A stretch of 64,000 bases of DNA, from assembly GCA_902795045.1 (NCBI GenBank), contig CADBJU010000004.1:1-64000 (forward strand), written 5' to 3'. This DNA comes from Oscillospiraceae bacterium (GTDB lineage Bacteria > Bacillota > Clostridia > Oscillospirales > Oscillospiraceae). How positions within the stretch are numbered: position 1 is the stretch's first letter; the number at the start of each line of letters is the position of its first letter. Made by a program: the position numbers and the translations under genes. Under the pieces are notes generated by a model. That model ran no database searches, was not told where the DNA came from, and saw only the letters and a program-made list of their open reading frames with translations. Shown one piece after another: positions 40,338-50,330 of the stretch.

Positions 40338-40919
40338 ATGAAGCGTCAGTTCAGCTTTCAACAATATCGCGCCATCGATCTTGCCATGTTTGCGGCGCTT
40401 CTGTGCATTACGGAGTCCATGATCGTGAAGGCCGCGACCTGGTGGTTTCCCGACCAGCTTTATACCGTGTCCGTCGTCGGGGCGGTCACGGCCATTGTGC
40501 TCATGCGCTGGGGTCCCTGGGCGGCTATCCACGCGGTGCTTGGCGGCGCGGTTTTCTGCTTTGCCTCCCACGGCAGCGCAAAGCAGCTTTTGATCTATTG
40601 CGCGGGCAATCTCTTTTCCCTCTTGATGCTCCTGCCCCTCAAGTACCTGGGCGGGGAGCGCATTCGCCTTGACGGGTTCCTGAGCGTGCAGTTCGGCATA
40701 TGTACGCTGCTGCTGATGCAGCTCGGCCGCGCGCTCGTCGCCTTCGTTCTGGGGACGGAGTTTCAGACCTGTCTCGGCTTCTTTACAACGGATGCACTTT
40801 CCCTCCTGTTCACCGGACTGATCCTCTGGGTCGCCCGGCGGCTGGACGGAATCTTTGAAAATCAAAGGCATTATCTTCTGCGAATCCACAACACGGAAGA
40901 GGAAAAAGGAGGATTTTGA
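40338..40919 (+). CDS. Small multi-spanning membrane protein (ECF S-component-like)
   Basis: 193 residues, about five to six membrane helices (AMFAALLCITESMIVKAATWWF, GPWAAIHAVLGGAVFCFASHG, LLIYCAGNLFSLLMLLPLKYL, TDALSLLFTGLILWVARRLDG). The size and helix pattern resemble S components of ECF transporters or ECF-like small permeases, but no ligand motif is recognised. It overlaps the next ABC permease gene (TGATG), so it is part of the sugar transporter operon; the function there is unknown. Confidence 0.68.
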   Translation: MKRQFSFQQYRAIDLAMFAALLCITESMIVKAATWWFPDQLYTVSVVGAVTAIVLMRWGPWAAIHAVLGGAVFCFASHGSAKQLLIYCAGNLFSLLMLLPLKYLGGERIRLDGFLSVQFGICTLLLMQLGRALVAFVLGTEFQTCLGFFTTDALSLLFTGLILWVARRLDGIFENQRHYLLRIHNTEEEKGGF

Positions 40920-41971
40920 TGAAATCAAAAGCAGCAGATTTTCTCATCTACGACGAAGCCTCGGGCTTATACCATGAAAGCCCGGAGCAAGCCGTCCGCG
41001 ACGACGTGGAAAAACACTACTGGCTACACGTCGGGCGTTCGATCCTCAAGGATTGGCGGCTGTATCTCATGCTGATCCCCATGCTCCTGGTATTTCTGTT
41101 CTGGCGCTACTTCCCCATGTATGAGCTGCTTGGCTGCTTCAAGGTCTCGGACGAGGTTCTTCCCGTATCCCAGCAGCTGTTCTCCGGCTTCTCGTACTTC
41201 AAGCGTCTGCTCGTCGGCGGCGACGATCTGTCCGCCGAGTTCTGGCGCGCCATGCGCAACACCTTTATCCTCAGCTTCTACGGTCTGTGCTTCGGCTTCC
41301 CGATGCCCATCATCCTGGCCCTGTTCTTCAATGAGATCAAGTCCAACATCGCCCGAAGCGTCTATCAGGTCCTGACCTACCTGCCCAAGTTCATGTCCAC
41401 GGTCGTTATGACCTCTCTGGTCGTGATGCTTGTCAAGCAGGGCTCCCTGACAAGCGGCATGGGCATCGTGTCCCAGGTGCTTGCAAAGCTCGGCTGGATC
41501 TCGCAGGATGTGGCAAAGTCCGGCATGCTGAACAATCCCCAGTTCTTCCGTCCCATCTATATCATCTCCGGCATTTGGGAGAGCGCGGGCTATGACAGCA
41601 TCGTCTTCTTCGCCGCCATCATCGCCATCTCGCCCACCAGCTATGAGGCCGCCCAGATCGACGGCGCCGGCAAATGGGCCCAGATGCGCTACGTGGTTCT
41701 GCCCAGCATCCTGTCCACCATCGTCATCATGCTCATCACCCGTATCGGCTCCCTGCTGAACATCGGCTATGAGAAGGTGCTGCTGCTGTACAACACCAAC
41801 ACCTATGTCACTGCCGACGTGGTCTCCACCTTTGCCCAGCGCTACGGCCTTGCCGGCGCTGCCAAGGGCATCGCCTCCGCCGCCGAGATGATGAACAACG
41901 TGGTCGGCATGCTGCTCGTCATCGGCGCCAACACCATCGCACGCAAGGCGTCGGATGTTTCGCTCTACTAA
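40919..41971 (+). CDS. Carbohydrate ABC transporter permease (LplB-type)
   Basis: 350 residues, six membrane helices, binding-protein-dependent permease with the EAA loop SYEAAQIDGAGKWAQMRYVVLPS. The ~45-residue cytoplasmic N-terminus (DFLIYDEASGLYHESPEQAV) is longer than usual. Related to LplB/YteP permeases used for oligo-uronides. ATG 40919 overlaps the upstream stop behind AAGGAGG. It pairs with the permease at 41987 to form the channel. Confidence 0.9.
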   Translation: MKSKAADFLIYDEASGLYHESPEQAVRDDVEKHYWLHVGRSILKDWRLYLMLIPMLLVFLFWRYFPMYELLGCFKVSDEVLPVSQQLFSGFSYFKRLLVGGDDLSAEFWRAMRNTFILSFYGLCFGFPMPIILALFFNEIKSNIARSVYQVLTYLPKFMSTVVMTSLVVMLVKQGSLTSGMGIVSQVLAKLGWISQDVAKSGMLNNPQFFRPIYIISGIWESAGYDSIVFFAAIIAISPTSYEAAQIDGAGKWAQMRYVVLPSILSTIVIMLITRIGSLLNIGYEKVLLLYNTNTYVTADVVSTFAQRYGLAGAAKGIASAAEMMNNVVGMLLVIGANTIARKASDVSLY

Positions 41972-41986
41972 AAGGAGGAGACAGCG

Positions 41987-42877
41987 ATGAAAAGAAAACT
42001 TGAAGCTTCCGAGCTGATCTTTAAGATCATCAGCTACACGCTGCTCACCATTTTCGCCCTCGCGTGCCTCTACCCCTTCGTGTACGCGATCTCCGCCGCC
42101 ATCAGCGGCCGCACCGCGGTCGACTACGGCCAGATCGTCCTCTTCCCGAAGGACATCCAGTTTGACGCCTTCAAGCGCATGTTCAGCGACAACATGTTCT
42201 GGAATGCCTACTCGAACACCCTGTTCATCACCTTCTACGGCACGATCTGGGCGCTGTTCTACTCCATCCTCGGCGCCTATGCCCTGTCCAAGAAGCGTCT
42301 GCTGTTCCGCAAATTCTTCAACTTCTTCCTGGTGTTCACCATGTGGTTTGCAGCCGGTATCGTACCGCAGTACTTAAACTACCTGGACACCAAGCAGGTC
42401 TTCAACGCCGTCGGCATTACGGACGACAAGTGGCTCGTCGTTATCGCGATGGGCATGGCCGCCATGAATATCATCCTCCTGCGCAACGCCTTTGAGGGCG
42501 TGCCCAGCGAGATCGAGGAGGCCGCCATCGTTGACGGCGCCAGCGAGTTCCAGGTCCTGACCAAGGTGTATCTGCCCATGTGCAAATCCACCATCGCGAC
42601 TGTGGCTCTGTTCTTCGGCATCTCCCGTTGGAACGGTTACTTCTGGGCACGCCAGATGATCTCCAACTCCAACGAGCACCCGCTGCAGGTCTTCATCCGT
42701 CTGAGACTGGAGGAATTCACCGACGCCGAGGCCATGGCCGGCTGGAACCAGCCCTACGCTTCAGACTCTGTTATCTACGCGCTGATCGTCTGCTCCATCG
42801 TTCCCATCCTCATCATCTACCCCTTCATCCAGAAGTACTTTGCCAAGGGCACCAACGTCGGCGGCGTGAAGGAGTAA
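41987..42877 (+). CDS. Carbohydrate ABC transporter permease (YtcP/YesQ-type)
   Basis: 296 residues, six membrane helices, with EAA loop SEIEEAAIVDGASEFQVLTKVYLPMC. Forms a heterodimer with the preceding permease. The family moves oligogalacturonides and other complex sugars in Firmicutes. It starts 15 bases after the first permease, behind AAGGAGGAG, and is followed by the substrate-binding lipoprotein gene. Confidence 0.92.
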   Translation: MKRKLEASELIFKIISYTLLTIFALACLYPFVYAISAAISGRTAVDYGQIVLFPKDIQFDAFKRMFSDNMFWNAYSNTLFITFYGTIWALFYSILGAYALSKKRLLFRKFFNFFLVFTMWFAAGIVPQYLNYLDTKQVFNAVGITDDKWLVVIAMGMAAMNIILLRNAFEGVPSEIEEAAIVDGASEFQVLTKVYLPMCKSTIATVALFFGISRWNGYFWARQMISNSNEHPLQVFIRLRLEEFTDAEAMAGWNQPYASDSVIYALIVCSIVPILIIYPFIQKYFAKGTNVGGVKE

Positions 42878-42940
42878 TTCCCTGTGAACACACCGGTAGT
42901 CCGGTATTGAATAAGTGAATTAATTTATAGGAGGATTTCA

Positions 42941-45136
42941 ATGAAAAACACCAGCAAAATGATTGCTCTTCTGCTTGTCGTCGCTATGATGGTGACCGCA
43001 CTGGCAGGATGCGGCAAGAAGATCGATGTTGACCAGTATCAGGCTCCGGCAGCCACCCAGGCTCCCGCCGCTCCCGCAGCCGAAGCCCCCGCAGCCGAAG
43101 CTCCCGCCGAGGCTGCTGCTCCCGCTGAGCTGAGCTATGCCCCCGGCACCACGCTGCGCATGGCCACCGGCTACAACTCCACCAAGACCGGCCTGAGCAT
43201 GGATGCTGAGGTCGCAGGTGAGGGCGTTACCCTGGCCGACGGTGTGACCTACCACGCCGGCGACCTCAAGCCCACCTGGGTCGAGGTTGAGAAGATCCTC
43301 GGCATCAAGATCGAGGACAAGTACCAGGGCAACAGCGCTTCCGCGGAGTTCGACTACTGGAAAGAGCGCATGGGTGACGTGGACATGGTCTCCGGCACCG
43401 CTGCCAAGCTCACCGAGTACGGCGAGCAGGGTGTCGTCGTGAACATCGGCGATTACCTCGACCAGATGCCCAACTTCAAGGCCTATCTCGCGGCCAACCC
43501 CATCGTCCGCCTCTCCATCACCGGCAACACCAACAACGGCGCCATCTACTTCAGCCCCTACTTCGACGGTGTCAACGATATCGAGCGTATGCCCCTTATG
43601 CGTTCTGACATGGTCCAGAAGCTCCTCGACGGCGAGGGCGAGTTTGCTGCCGAAAAGAGCAACAAGACCGCAGCTCCCGTGTACGAGCCCTACATGCCCA
43701 CCTCCGGCAAGATCGAGATCGACGTTGTCAAGCTCGACGGCTCCGGTGTTGAGACCATCACCAAGGACTATGACGCTGCCGGCAACATCGTTGCCAAAAT
43801 GAACGAGGCCGGTTCCATCGACGGCGTGACCGCTGTCAACATGCTCCGTGAGTACATCGACAAGGCTTACAACGGCTACTACGGCACCGAGCGCTCCAAC
43901 CTCTTCGTCGGCCAGAACGCCGCGTGGGACGCTGACGAGCTCGTCGCGCTGCTCCGCTGCGTCGTCGCCAACCCCCAGACTCTCAACGGCACCGACACCA
44001 TCCAGGGTATCTTCTCCCGTGAGGAAGACAACAACGCCCGCCGCGTTGACCTGGTCCGCTTCGCCGGCCACCTCTTCGGCGTCCGCGGCCTTGAGTCCCG
44101 TCAGGATTATCTCTACTTCGATGTGGACGGCAGCCTGAAGGATGCCCGCCAGAATCCCGAGTCCTACAAGGCCATGGAGCGCATGAACGCCATCGCCAAG
44201 GAGGGCCTCATTTCCGTCAACTTCATGAACACCGCCGACGGCAAGACCAAGCAGTATCTTGAGAACGACTCCGGCTTCATGCACTACGACTACAACCAGA
44301 CCCAGACCCTTTACAACGATCCCTCTCAGGGCGTCTTTGACGAAGGCGAGAAGTACATGGCAGTCATGGTTCCTGTCGCCTGCTGGCAGGACGGCACCGA
44401 GGGCGGCCACTACATGCGCTTCACCGAGTCCTGGCGTTCCGTCAAGACCGACGGCTGGGGCATCAGCGCAGCCGGCGTCAAGGGCAACGATGACAAGCTT
44501 CACGCCGCTCTCAAGCTCATCGACTTTGCTTACTCTCCCGAGGGCATGATCCTCATGAGCTACGGCCCCGACGCCTTCATCAAGACCAACGCTGACGGCA
44601 GCTACGTCACCTTCCTCTTCAACGGCACCGAGATGCCCGAGATCGCCGACGCCACCCGCGCAGAGCTCTGGGAGAAGGCCAGCGGCAACTACACCAACTA
44701 CGCCCGTCAGTTCCTGGGCTCCACGCTGAGCTTTGCAAAGAGCCAGGCCTTTGAATTCCAGTGCACCACCGATGTCGGCCGCGAAGGCGCCGGCAACATC
44801 TCCAACGCCATCGCCCTCGGCACCATCAAGCACCCCGAGCTCGCTGTCACCGAGAACCCCTGGTACATGTCCGTGCCGACCGTCCTGCCCACCACCAAGG
44901 CCGAGAACGACATGATCAACACCTACACCCAGCTCACTGCCAACGGCAGATTCTCCTCCAGCAAGGGCGGCGAGAACCTCTTCGTCAATGAGATCGCTGC
45001 CGGCTACGCCGAAGAGGGCATGGGCAACGCGGATGCTTCCGCCGCGAAGGTTGCCGACGAATGGGGCGGCAAGCAGTACCTGGCGCTCAAGACCGACGCC
45101 TGGAACCGTCTGCTCAGCTACTACAACGCCAAGTGA
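42941..45136 (+). CDS. Sugar-binding lipoprotein of the uronide ABC transporter
   Basis: 731 residues, extracellular. Lipobox LAGC with Cys24, then an Ala/Pro/Glu-rich linker (about 30-65), then a large binding domain of the family-1 solute-binding type. It is clearly longer than common sugar-binding proteins (about 430-560), as for LplA-like proteins that take oligosaccharides. Strongly biased codon use (few rare codons) suggests high expression. Start ATG 42941 after GGAGGATTTCA. A strong hairpin follows the stop. Confidence 0.9.
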   Translation: MKNTSKMIALLLVVAMMVTALAGCGKKIDVDQYQAPAATQAPAAPAAEAPAAEAPAEAAAPAELSYAPGTTLRMATGYNSTKTGLSMDAEVAGEGVTLADGVTYHAGDLKPTWVEVEKILGIKIEDKYQGNSASAEFDYWKERMGDVDMVSGTAAKLTEYGEQGVVVNIGDYLDQMPNFKAYLAANPIVRLSITGNTNNGAIYFSPYFDGVNDIERMPLMRSDMVQKLLDGEGEFAAEKSNKTAAPVYEPYMPTSGKIEIDVVKLDGSGVETITKDYDAAGNIVAKMNEAGSIDGVTAVNMLREYIDKAYNGYYGTERSNLFVGQNAAWDADELVALLRCVVANPQTLNGTDTIQGIFSREEDNNARRVDLVRFAGHLFGVRGLESRQDYLYFDVDGSLKDARQNPESYKAMERMNAIAKEGLISVNFMNTADGKTKQYLENDSGFMHYDYNQTQTLYNDPSQGVFDEGEKYMAVMVPVACWQDGTEGGHYMRFTESWRSVKTDGWGISAAGVKGNDDKLHAALKLIDFAYSPEGMILMSYGPDAFIKTNADGSYVTFLFNGTEMPEIADATRAELWEKASGNYTNYARQFLGSTLSFAKSQAFEFQCTTDVGREGAGNISNAIALGTIKHPELAVTENPWYMSVPTVLPTTKAENDMINTYTQLTANGRFSSSKGGENLFVNEIAAGYAEEGMGNADASAAKVADEWGGKQYLALKTDAWNRLLSYYNAK

Positions 45137-45185
45137 TCGGGATTTCCAACGATCACAAGTGAACGCAGATTCTCACGGCCGTTTC

Positions 45186-45215
45186 GTCTTACAGGGGCTT
45201 GCCCCCCTGTAAGAC
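45186..45215 (+). terminator. Strong hairpin after the binding-protein gene
   Basis: GTCTTACAGGGG pairs with CCCCTGTAAGAC. There is no T-run, and the operon seems to continue, so it more likely protects the binding-protein mRNA 3' end or attenuates downstream expression. Confidence 0.6.
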
Positions 45216-45242
45216 GGCCCGAGCCGAAGCGGGGAGGCTAAC

Positions 45243-45833
45243 ATGTATAAGAAACAGTTAACACTGCAAAAGATCCTTTGCTTTCTGGCGCTTGTCTCAA
45301 GCGTTGTGATTTTCCTGTACGCGCTTGGCATCATGACCGATCTCTATGATACGTTGTACTCGACAATGCGCAATCCCGCGGATCTGACCCAGACCGACGT
45401 CGCCGGTTCCATTGTCTATTACAACATGCAGGGCTGGAACGCTTATTTCCTGCACTGGGCCATCGGCCTGATCCTGCTGGCGTGCCTGCTGTTCATCACG
45501 AACACACATATCCGCCGCAGATATTACATCGGCAACTACATCGCCATCGGCGCCTTTGCCGCGGCAAACATCTACCTGGCAGTGGATGCCCACAGATACA
45601 TCCAGCTGTTCAAGTACCGCTTCATGCAGGTCGACTTTGCCGCTCTGATGGAGCATGCCAATCTGTGGAAGACCTACTACACGGAATCCACCTTCTGGTT
45701 TGACGTGCATTATCCGATCTTTGCCCTGTCGATCCTCGTGTCCCTGAGCCTGGTCTTCTGCGCGATCTGGAAGGTACAGCTGATGAAGGAAGAGAAACAG
45801 CTCATCGCAGCTGGGAAGGGAGCGAAGGCATGA
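45243..45833 (+). CDS. Four-helix membrane protein M1 of the uronide transporter locus
   Basis: 196 residues with four membrane helices (about 8-32, 55-78, 85-105, 155-178). A long extracellular or cytoplasmic loop lies after helix 3 (DAHRYIQLFKYRFMQVDFAALMEH). No family recognised. It overlaps the next gene by 4 bases and sits between the binding protein and the ATPase of the sugar transporter, so an accessory role in that transporter is the simplest idea. ATG 45243 behind GGGGAGGC. Confidence 0.72.
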   Translation: MYKKQLTLQKILCFLALVSSVVIFLYALGIMTDLYDTLYSTMRNPADLTQTDVAGSIVYYNMQGWNAYFLHWAIGLILLACLLFITNTHIRRRYYIGNYIAIGAFAAANIYLAVDAHRYIQLFKYRFMQVDFAALMEHANLWKTYYTESTFWFDVHYPIFALSILVSLSLVFCAIWKVQLMKEEKQLIAAGKGAKA

Positions 45834-46315
45834 ACGACGAAAAAACGATCCGGCTTGACCGCATGCGCTACACCAAGAACACGCTCGCTTCCACGCTCGC
45901 CATCGTGTCCATCCTCTTTGACGTGTTCTTCTTTATCAGCATCTACGAATCCAATGTGGCATCCTGGTACTACAACATCCTCATCGGCGCTTCGATCCTG
46001 TATAACCTGATTTTCCTTCTGGCGGCCTTCCTGTGCTCCGAGGGCATCAAGAACTACAAGATCGGCTATGCCTATTTCATGGCAGTGCTCGGCATCGGAC
46101 AGATCATTCGCATCTTCATCTATCCCATGCGCGCGCACAATGCGACCGTCACCATCCAGGAGAAGGCTGTCACCGTCATGGGCGGCGCACAGTTTACCCG
46201 CTGCGTCCTGTACCTGGTCATCTCGGCAGCCTGCCTCTTCGCGGGCGCCTATGTCGGCATGACCCGTTCCAAGCAGCTCAAGGCGCACCTTGCGTCCCTG
46301 GGCGTGGCCGCATAA
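45830..46315 (+). CDS. Four-helix membrane protein M2 of the uronide transporter locus
   Basis: 161 residues, four membrane helices (about 20-42, 48-72, 82-102, 125-148), charged ends. Start ATG overlaps the stop of M1 (ATGA). No known domain. The gene is 16 bases from the ATPase gene, so M1, M2 and the ATPase appear to be made together, supporting a joint complex. Confidence 0.72.
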   Translation: MNDEKTIRLDRMRYTKNTLASTLAIVSILFDVFFFISIYESNVASWYYNILIGASILYNLIFLLAAFLCSEGIKNYKIGYAYFMAVLGIGQIIRIFIYPMRAHNATVTIQEKAVTVMGGAQFTRCVLYLVISAACLFAGAYVGMTRSKQLKAHLASLGVAA

Positions 46316-46331
46316 AGGAGGGGAAGAACGT

Positions 46332-47404
<1,073 letters not shown>

Positions 47405-47408
<4 letters not shown>

Positions 47409-47974
47409 GCGCAGCCCAGAAGAAATCCTCTCAGATGCCCGAATTTCTGCGCAGATTCTTCGTCGCTCTCAAGCGTCAGCCCTCCATTATCGCGCTGGTG
47501 GTCCTGCTGATCGCCTTCTTCCAGTATTCTCTGAACCTGACGCATATCTCCGACACCACCGCCAAGATCCAGGGTCCCGGCATGGGCCTGTGCGGCTTTG
47601 CCACCATGCTCTTCTCCATGCTGTCCCTGGTCTGCTTCCTCAACGCTTTCCCCAAGCGCAAGAAGCCCGTCATTGCGATGGTCGTGCTGATGTTTGTGAT
47701 GTTCGCTGTGATCATCTTCTGTGATGTGTACTACTCCGGCCTCATTACGACGGCCCTGACCCGCGCGGAGAACCCCATCAAGCTCGATGCTTCCACCATT
47801 TACATTGCCCAGGCCTACAATGTCCTCCAGACCCACATCATGATCGAGGGCATCGGTGTGGCGCTGGTCCTGCTCATGCCGCTTTACACCAAGCTGCTGC
47901 GCAAGATCAACACCTCCATCACGGTCGAAGGCAACGGCGATCTGGGCGTCATCGACATCTCCGGCGAGGATTGA
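47405..47974 (+). CDS. Four-helix membrane protein M3 of the uronide transporter locus
   Basis: 189 residues: a basic N-terminal helix (MPEFLRRFFVALKRQ), four membrane helices (about 28-48, 60-82, 92-112, 140-165) and a short acidic tail (VIDISGED). Start overlaps the ATPase stop (ATGA). No known family. Its tight coupling to the ATPase gene argues for a subunit or chaperone of the transporter. Confidence 0.72.
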
Positions 47975-48040
47975 TTCCCAACATGCAAAACCTGTGACAG
48001 CCTCACAGCGCTGCCGGCTCAAACGGCGAGACAGCGGCGA

Positions 48041-48068
48041 TCCTTCCCGCAGGAAAGATCGCCCGCCT
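48041..48068 (+). terminator. Hairpin between M3 and M4 genes
   Basis: GGCGATC...CTTCC and GGAA..GATCGCC form a stem of about 11 pairs with small mismatches; no T-run follows. Might be a processing or attenuating hairpin. Confidence 0.4.
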
Positions 48069-48117
48069 CGCTCGGGCGGACAGGGCTATGGGGCTTCACG
48101 GGGGAAAAGGAAAATCT

Positions 48118-48756
48118 ATGGCAGGCAACAAAAAACGGCGCGCAGCCCCCGAGGAGAGCCGCACCACCACGGAGTTTTACAAGCTTCACACAGACGCGGT
48201 GCGCGATCTGGTGGAGGCGGACGAGAGCAATTCTCCCGAGGTCTCCGAGGAGGAGCTGCAAAAATACCGCTCCGGCTCGAAACTCAAGCTTTCGGACTGG
48301 ACAAAAGCGGTCCTGATCAAAATATGGTTTGCCGGGTCTGTCTGCTTCTTCATTCTGTGGGGCCTGAGCTCCTACATCGGCGCACATCTGGACCTGATGC
48401 TGGTCTTCGCCATTGCGCTCGGCGTGGTGACGGATGTGCTGACCAACAATATCCTGCGCTATTATGCAAAAACCGAAGGCGACAATGATCGCTTTATGAT
48501 GTTCCCCCAAAAAAGCTACATCACCTTCCCTTTGAATATTCTCTATGCTATTGTTCTGCTTTTCTGCGTGAACATGTTCTATACCCTGTTAAACATCACC
48601 CTTTCTGCCGCATCCCGCGGCAGCGGTCTCACGATTGGCGTGGGCCCGATCCTCTTCGGCATCATCTACACGGCGTTTGACCTCTTGTTTATCACCATGA
48701 AACGCACCCTGCGGCAGATTTTTCAGGATGCGAAGAAGAATGCGAAAGGGCAATGA
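48118..48756 (+). CDS. Four-helix membrane protein M4 of the uronide transporter locus
   Basis: 212 residues: a ~55-residue charged cytoplasmic N-terminus (KKRRAAPEESRTTTEFYKLH) and four membrane helices (about 65-88, 92-112, 135-160, 170-190), then a basic tail. No known domain. The start at 48118 follows AAAGGAAAATC; ATG 48088 would lie in the hairpin region. It is 6 bases upstream of the polygalacturonase gene. Confidence 0.7.
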   Translation: MAGNKKRRAAPEESRTTTEFYKLHTDAVRDLVEADESNSPEVSEEELQKYRSGSKLKLSDWTKAVLIKIWFAGSVCFFILWGLSSYIGAHLDLMLVFAIALGVVTDVLTNNILRYYAKTEGDNDRFMMFPQKSYITFPLNILYAIVLLFCVNMFYTLLNITLSAASRGSGLTIGVGPILFGIIYTAFDLLFITMKRTLRQIFQDAKKNAKGQ

Positions 48757-48762
48757 TTTATC

Positions 48763-50328
48763 ATGAATGTGAAACTTCTCTTCTCCAGTGTCTCCAGCGC
48801 CTGCTTTGAGCTTGAAAACAGCGCGCCCTACTATGCGCCGGAGAAGTTTACGGTGCTCCTCAACGGCGAGGAGCAATATGAATGCGACCACAACGTTTTC
48901 TCCCTGTACGGTCTCAAGCCGGACACGGAATACTGCCTCACAGTGCGCGGCGAGACTTTTGAATCCGAACGTGAATTTTGGACCAGGGCCGAGACCTGCT
49001 GCATCGACGTGCATGCCTTCGGCGCTGTCGGCGACGGTGTTCACGATGACACCGAGGCTATCCGCTGCGCCATCGGCTGCCTGCCCGAAAACGGGCGCCT
49101 GCTCTTCCCGGCGGGCACGTACCTGACAAAGCCCCAGTTCCTCAAGAGCCGCATCACCCTGGAATTTTGCGAGGGGGCAACACTCCTCGGCTGGACGAAG
49201 CGGGAGGACTATCCCATCATCCCCGGCACCGTCGACGCAGTAGGAGGGGAAGAGGTACACTTTGCCACCTGGGAGGGCAACGCCGTCCCCATGTATCAGG
49301 CCCTGCTCACCGCCCAGTACGCCGAGAACATCACCATCATCGGTCCCGGTACGGTGGACGGGAACGCCCAGAATACGGACTTCTGGACGAGCTTCCACAC
49401 CTTCCCGACGGGGAGACCGAGACTGCTGTTCTTGAACCGCTGCAAAAACGTGACCGTGCACGGCATCCATGCCTGCAACGCAGCCTCATGGCAGCTTCAC
49501 CCCTATTTCTCCGAGAATCTGAATTTCTACGATCTGCTGATTTCCGCCCCGAAGCACAGCCCCAACACCGACGCGCTGGACCCTGAGGCCTGCACCGATG
49601 TGAACATCATCGGCTGCCGCTTCACGGTGGGCGATGACTGCATCGCCATCAAGTCCGGCAAGTTTGAGATCGGGCAGAAGTTCAACCGGCCCGCCGCCTT
49701 CCACACCATCCGCAACTGCCTCATGGAGTTCGGCCACGGGGCCATCACGCTCGGAAGCGAGATCGGCGCGGGTGTCCGGGATCTGACAGTGTCCCAGTGC
49801 TGGTTCCGCGGCACGGACAGGGGCCTTCGCATCAAGAGCCGCAGAGGGCGCGGCAAGAACTGCCGCATCGACGGCGTCCGCTTTGACAATATCCGCATGG
49901 AGGGTGTGCTGACCCCCATCGTTATCAACTTATGGTATAACTGCTGCGATCCCGACCGGGAGAGCGAATACGTCTGGTCCCGTGAGCATCTGCCGGTGGA
50001 TGACAGGACCCCCTTCATGGGCTCCTTCCGCTTCAGCAATCTTACCTGCACGGACGCCGAGGTCGCCGCCTGCTATATCGACGGCCTGCCCGAAGCCCCC
50101 ATCGACAGCGTGAGCCTCGAGAATGTGGATATCAGCTTTTCTCCAGACGCAAAGCCCGGAATCCCCATGATGGAGAACTTCGCAAAGGAGCGCTGCCGTC
50201 TGGGCCTGTATCTCGACAATGTGCGCCATATCTCCGTTGACAATGTGCATCTCAAGGGTGTCGACGGCGATAAGCTCATCGCCAATCATTATGAGACCCT
50301 GGAACAGGAAAATTTCAGTGAGGATTGA
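48763..50328 (+). CDS. Polygalacturonase (glycoside hydrolase family 28)
   Basis: 521 residues. Hydrolyses alpha-1,4 bonds of galacturonan. An N-terminal fibronectin-III-like domain (about 1-78) precedes the beta-helix; GH28 motifs are intact: NTD at 268-270, GDD at 290-292, GHG at 324-326 and RIK at 356-358. With the N-terminal domain this matches exo-acting cytoplasmic or periplasmic GH28 enzymes (YesW-neighbour or PehX-like types). No signal peptide, so the enzyme should act on imported oligomers. ATG 48763. Confidence 0.93.
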   Translation: MNVKLLFSSVSSACFELENSAPYYAPEKFTVLLNGEEQYECDHNVFSLYGLKPDTEYCLTVRGETFESEREFWTRAETCCIDVHAFGAVGDGVHDDTEAIRCAIGCLPENGRLLFPAGTYLTKPQFLKSRITLEFCEGATLLGWTKREDYPIIPGTVDAVGGEEVHFATWEGNAVPMYQALLTAQYAENITIIGPGTVDGNAQNTDFWTSFHTFPTGRPRLLFLNRCKNVTVHGIHACNAASWQLHPYFSENLNFYDLLISAPKHSPNTDALDPEACTDVNIIGCRFTVGDDCIAIKSGKFEIGQKFNRPAAFHTIRNCLMEFGHGAITLGSEIGAGVRDLTVSQCWFRGTDRGLRIKSRRGRGKNCRIDGVRFDNIRMEGVLTPIVINLWYNCCDPDRESEYVWSREHLPVDDRTPFMGSFRFSNLTCTDAEVAACYIDGLPEAPIDSVSLENVDISFSPDAKPGIPMMENFAKERCRLGLYLDNVRHISVDNVHLKGVDGDKLIANHYETLEQENFSED

Positions 50329-50330
50329 AC

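Noticed and set aside
42938..44833. Long minus-strand reading frame (631 codons) opposite the sugar-binding protein
   Set aside because: Shadow of a strongly biased GC-rich gene; no ribosome site, no protein family features, low-complexity Val/Gly/Asp/His composition.
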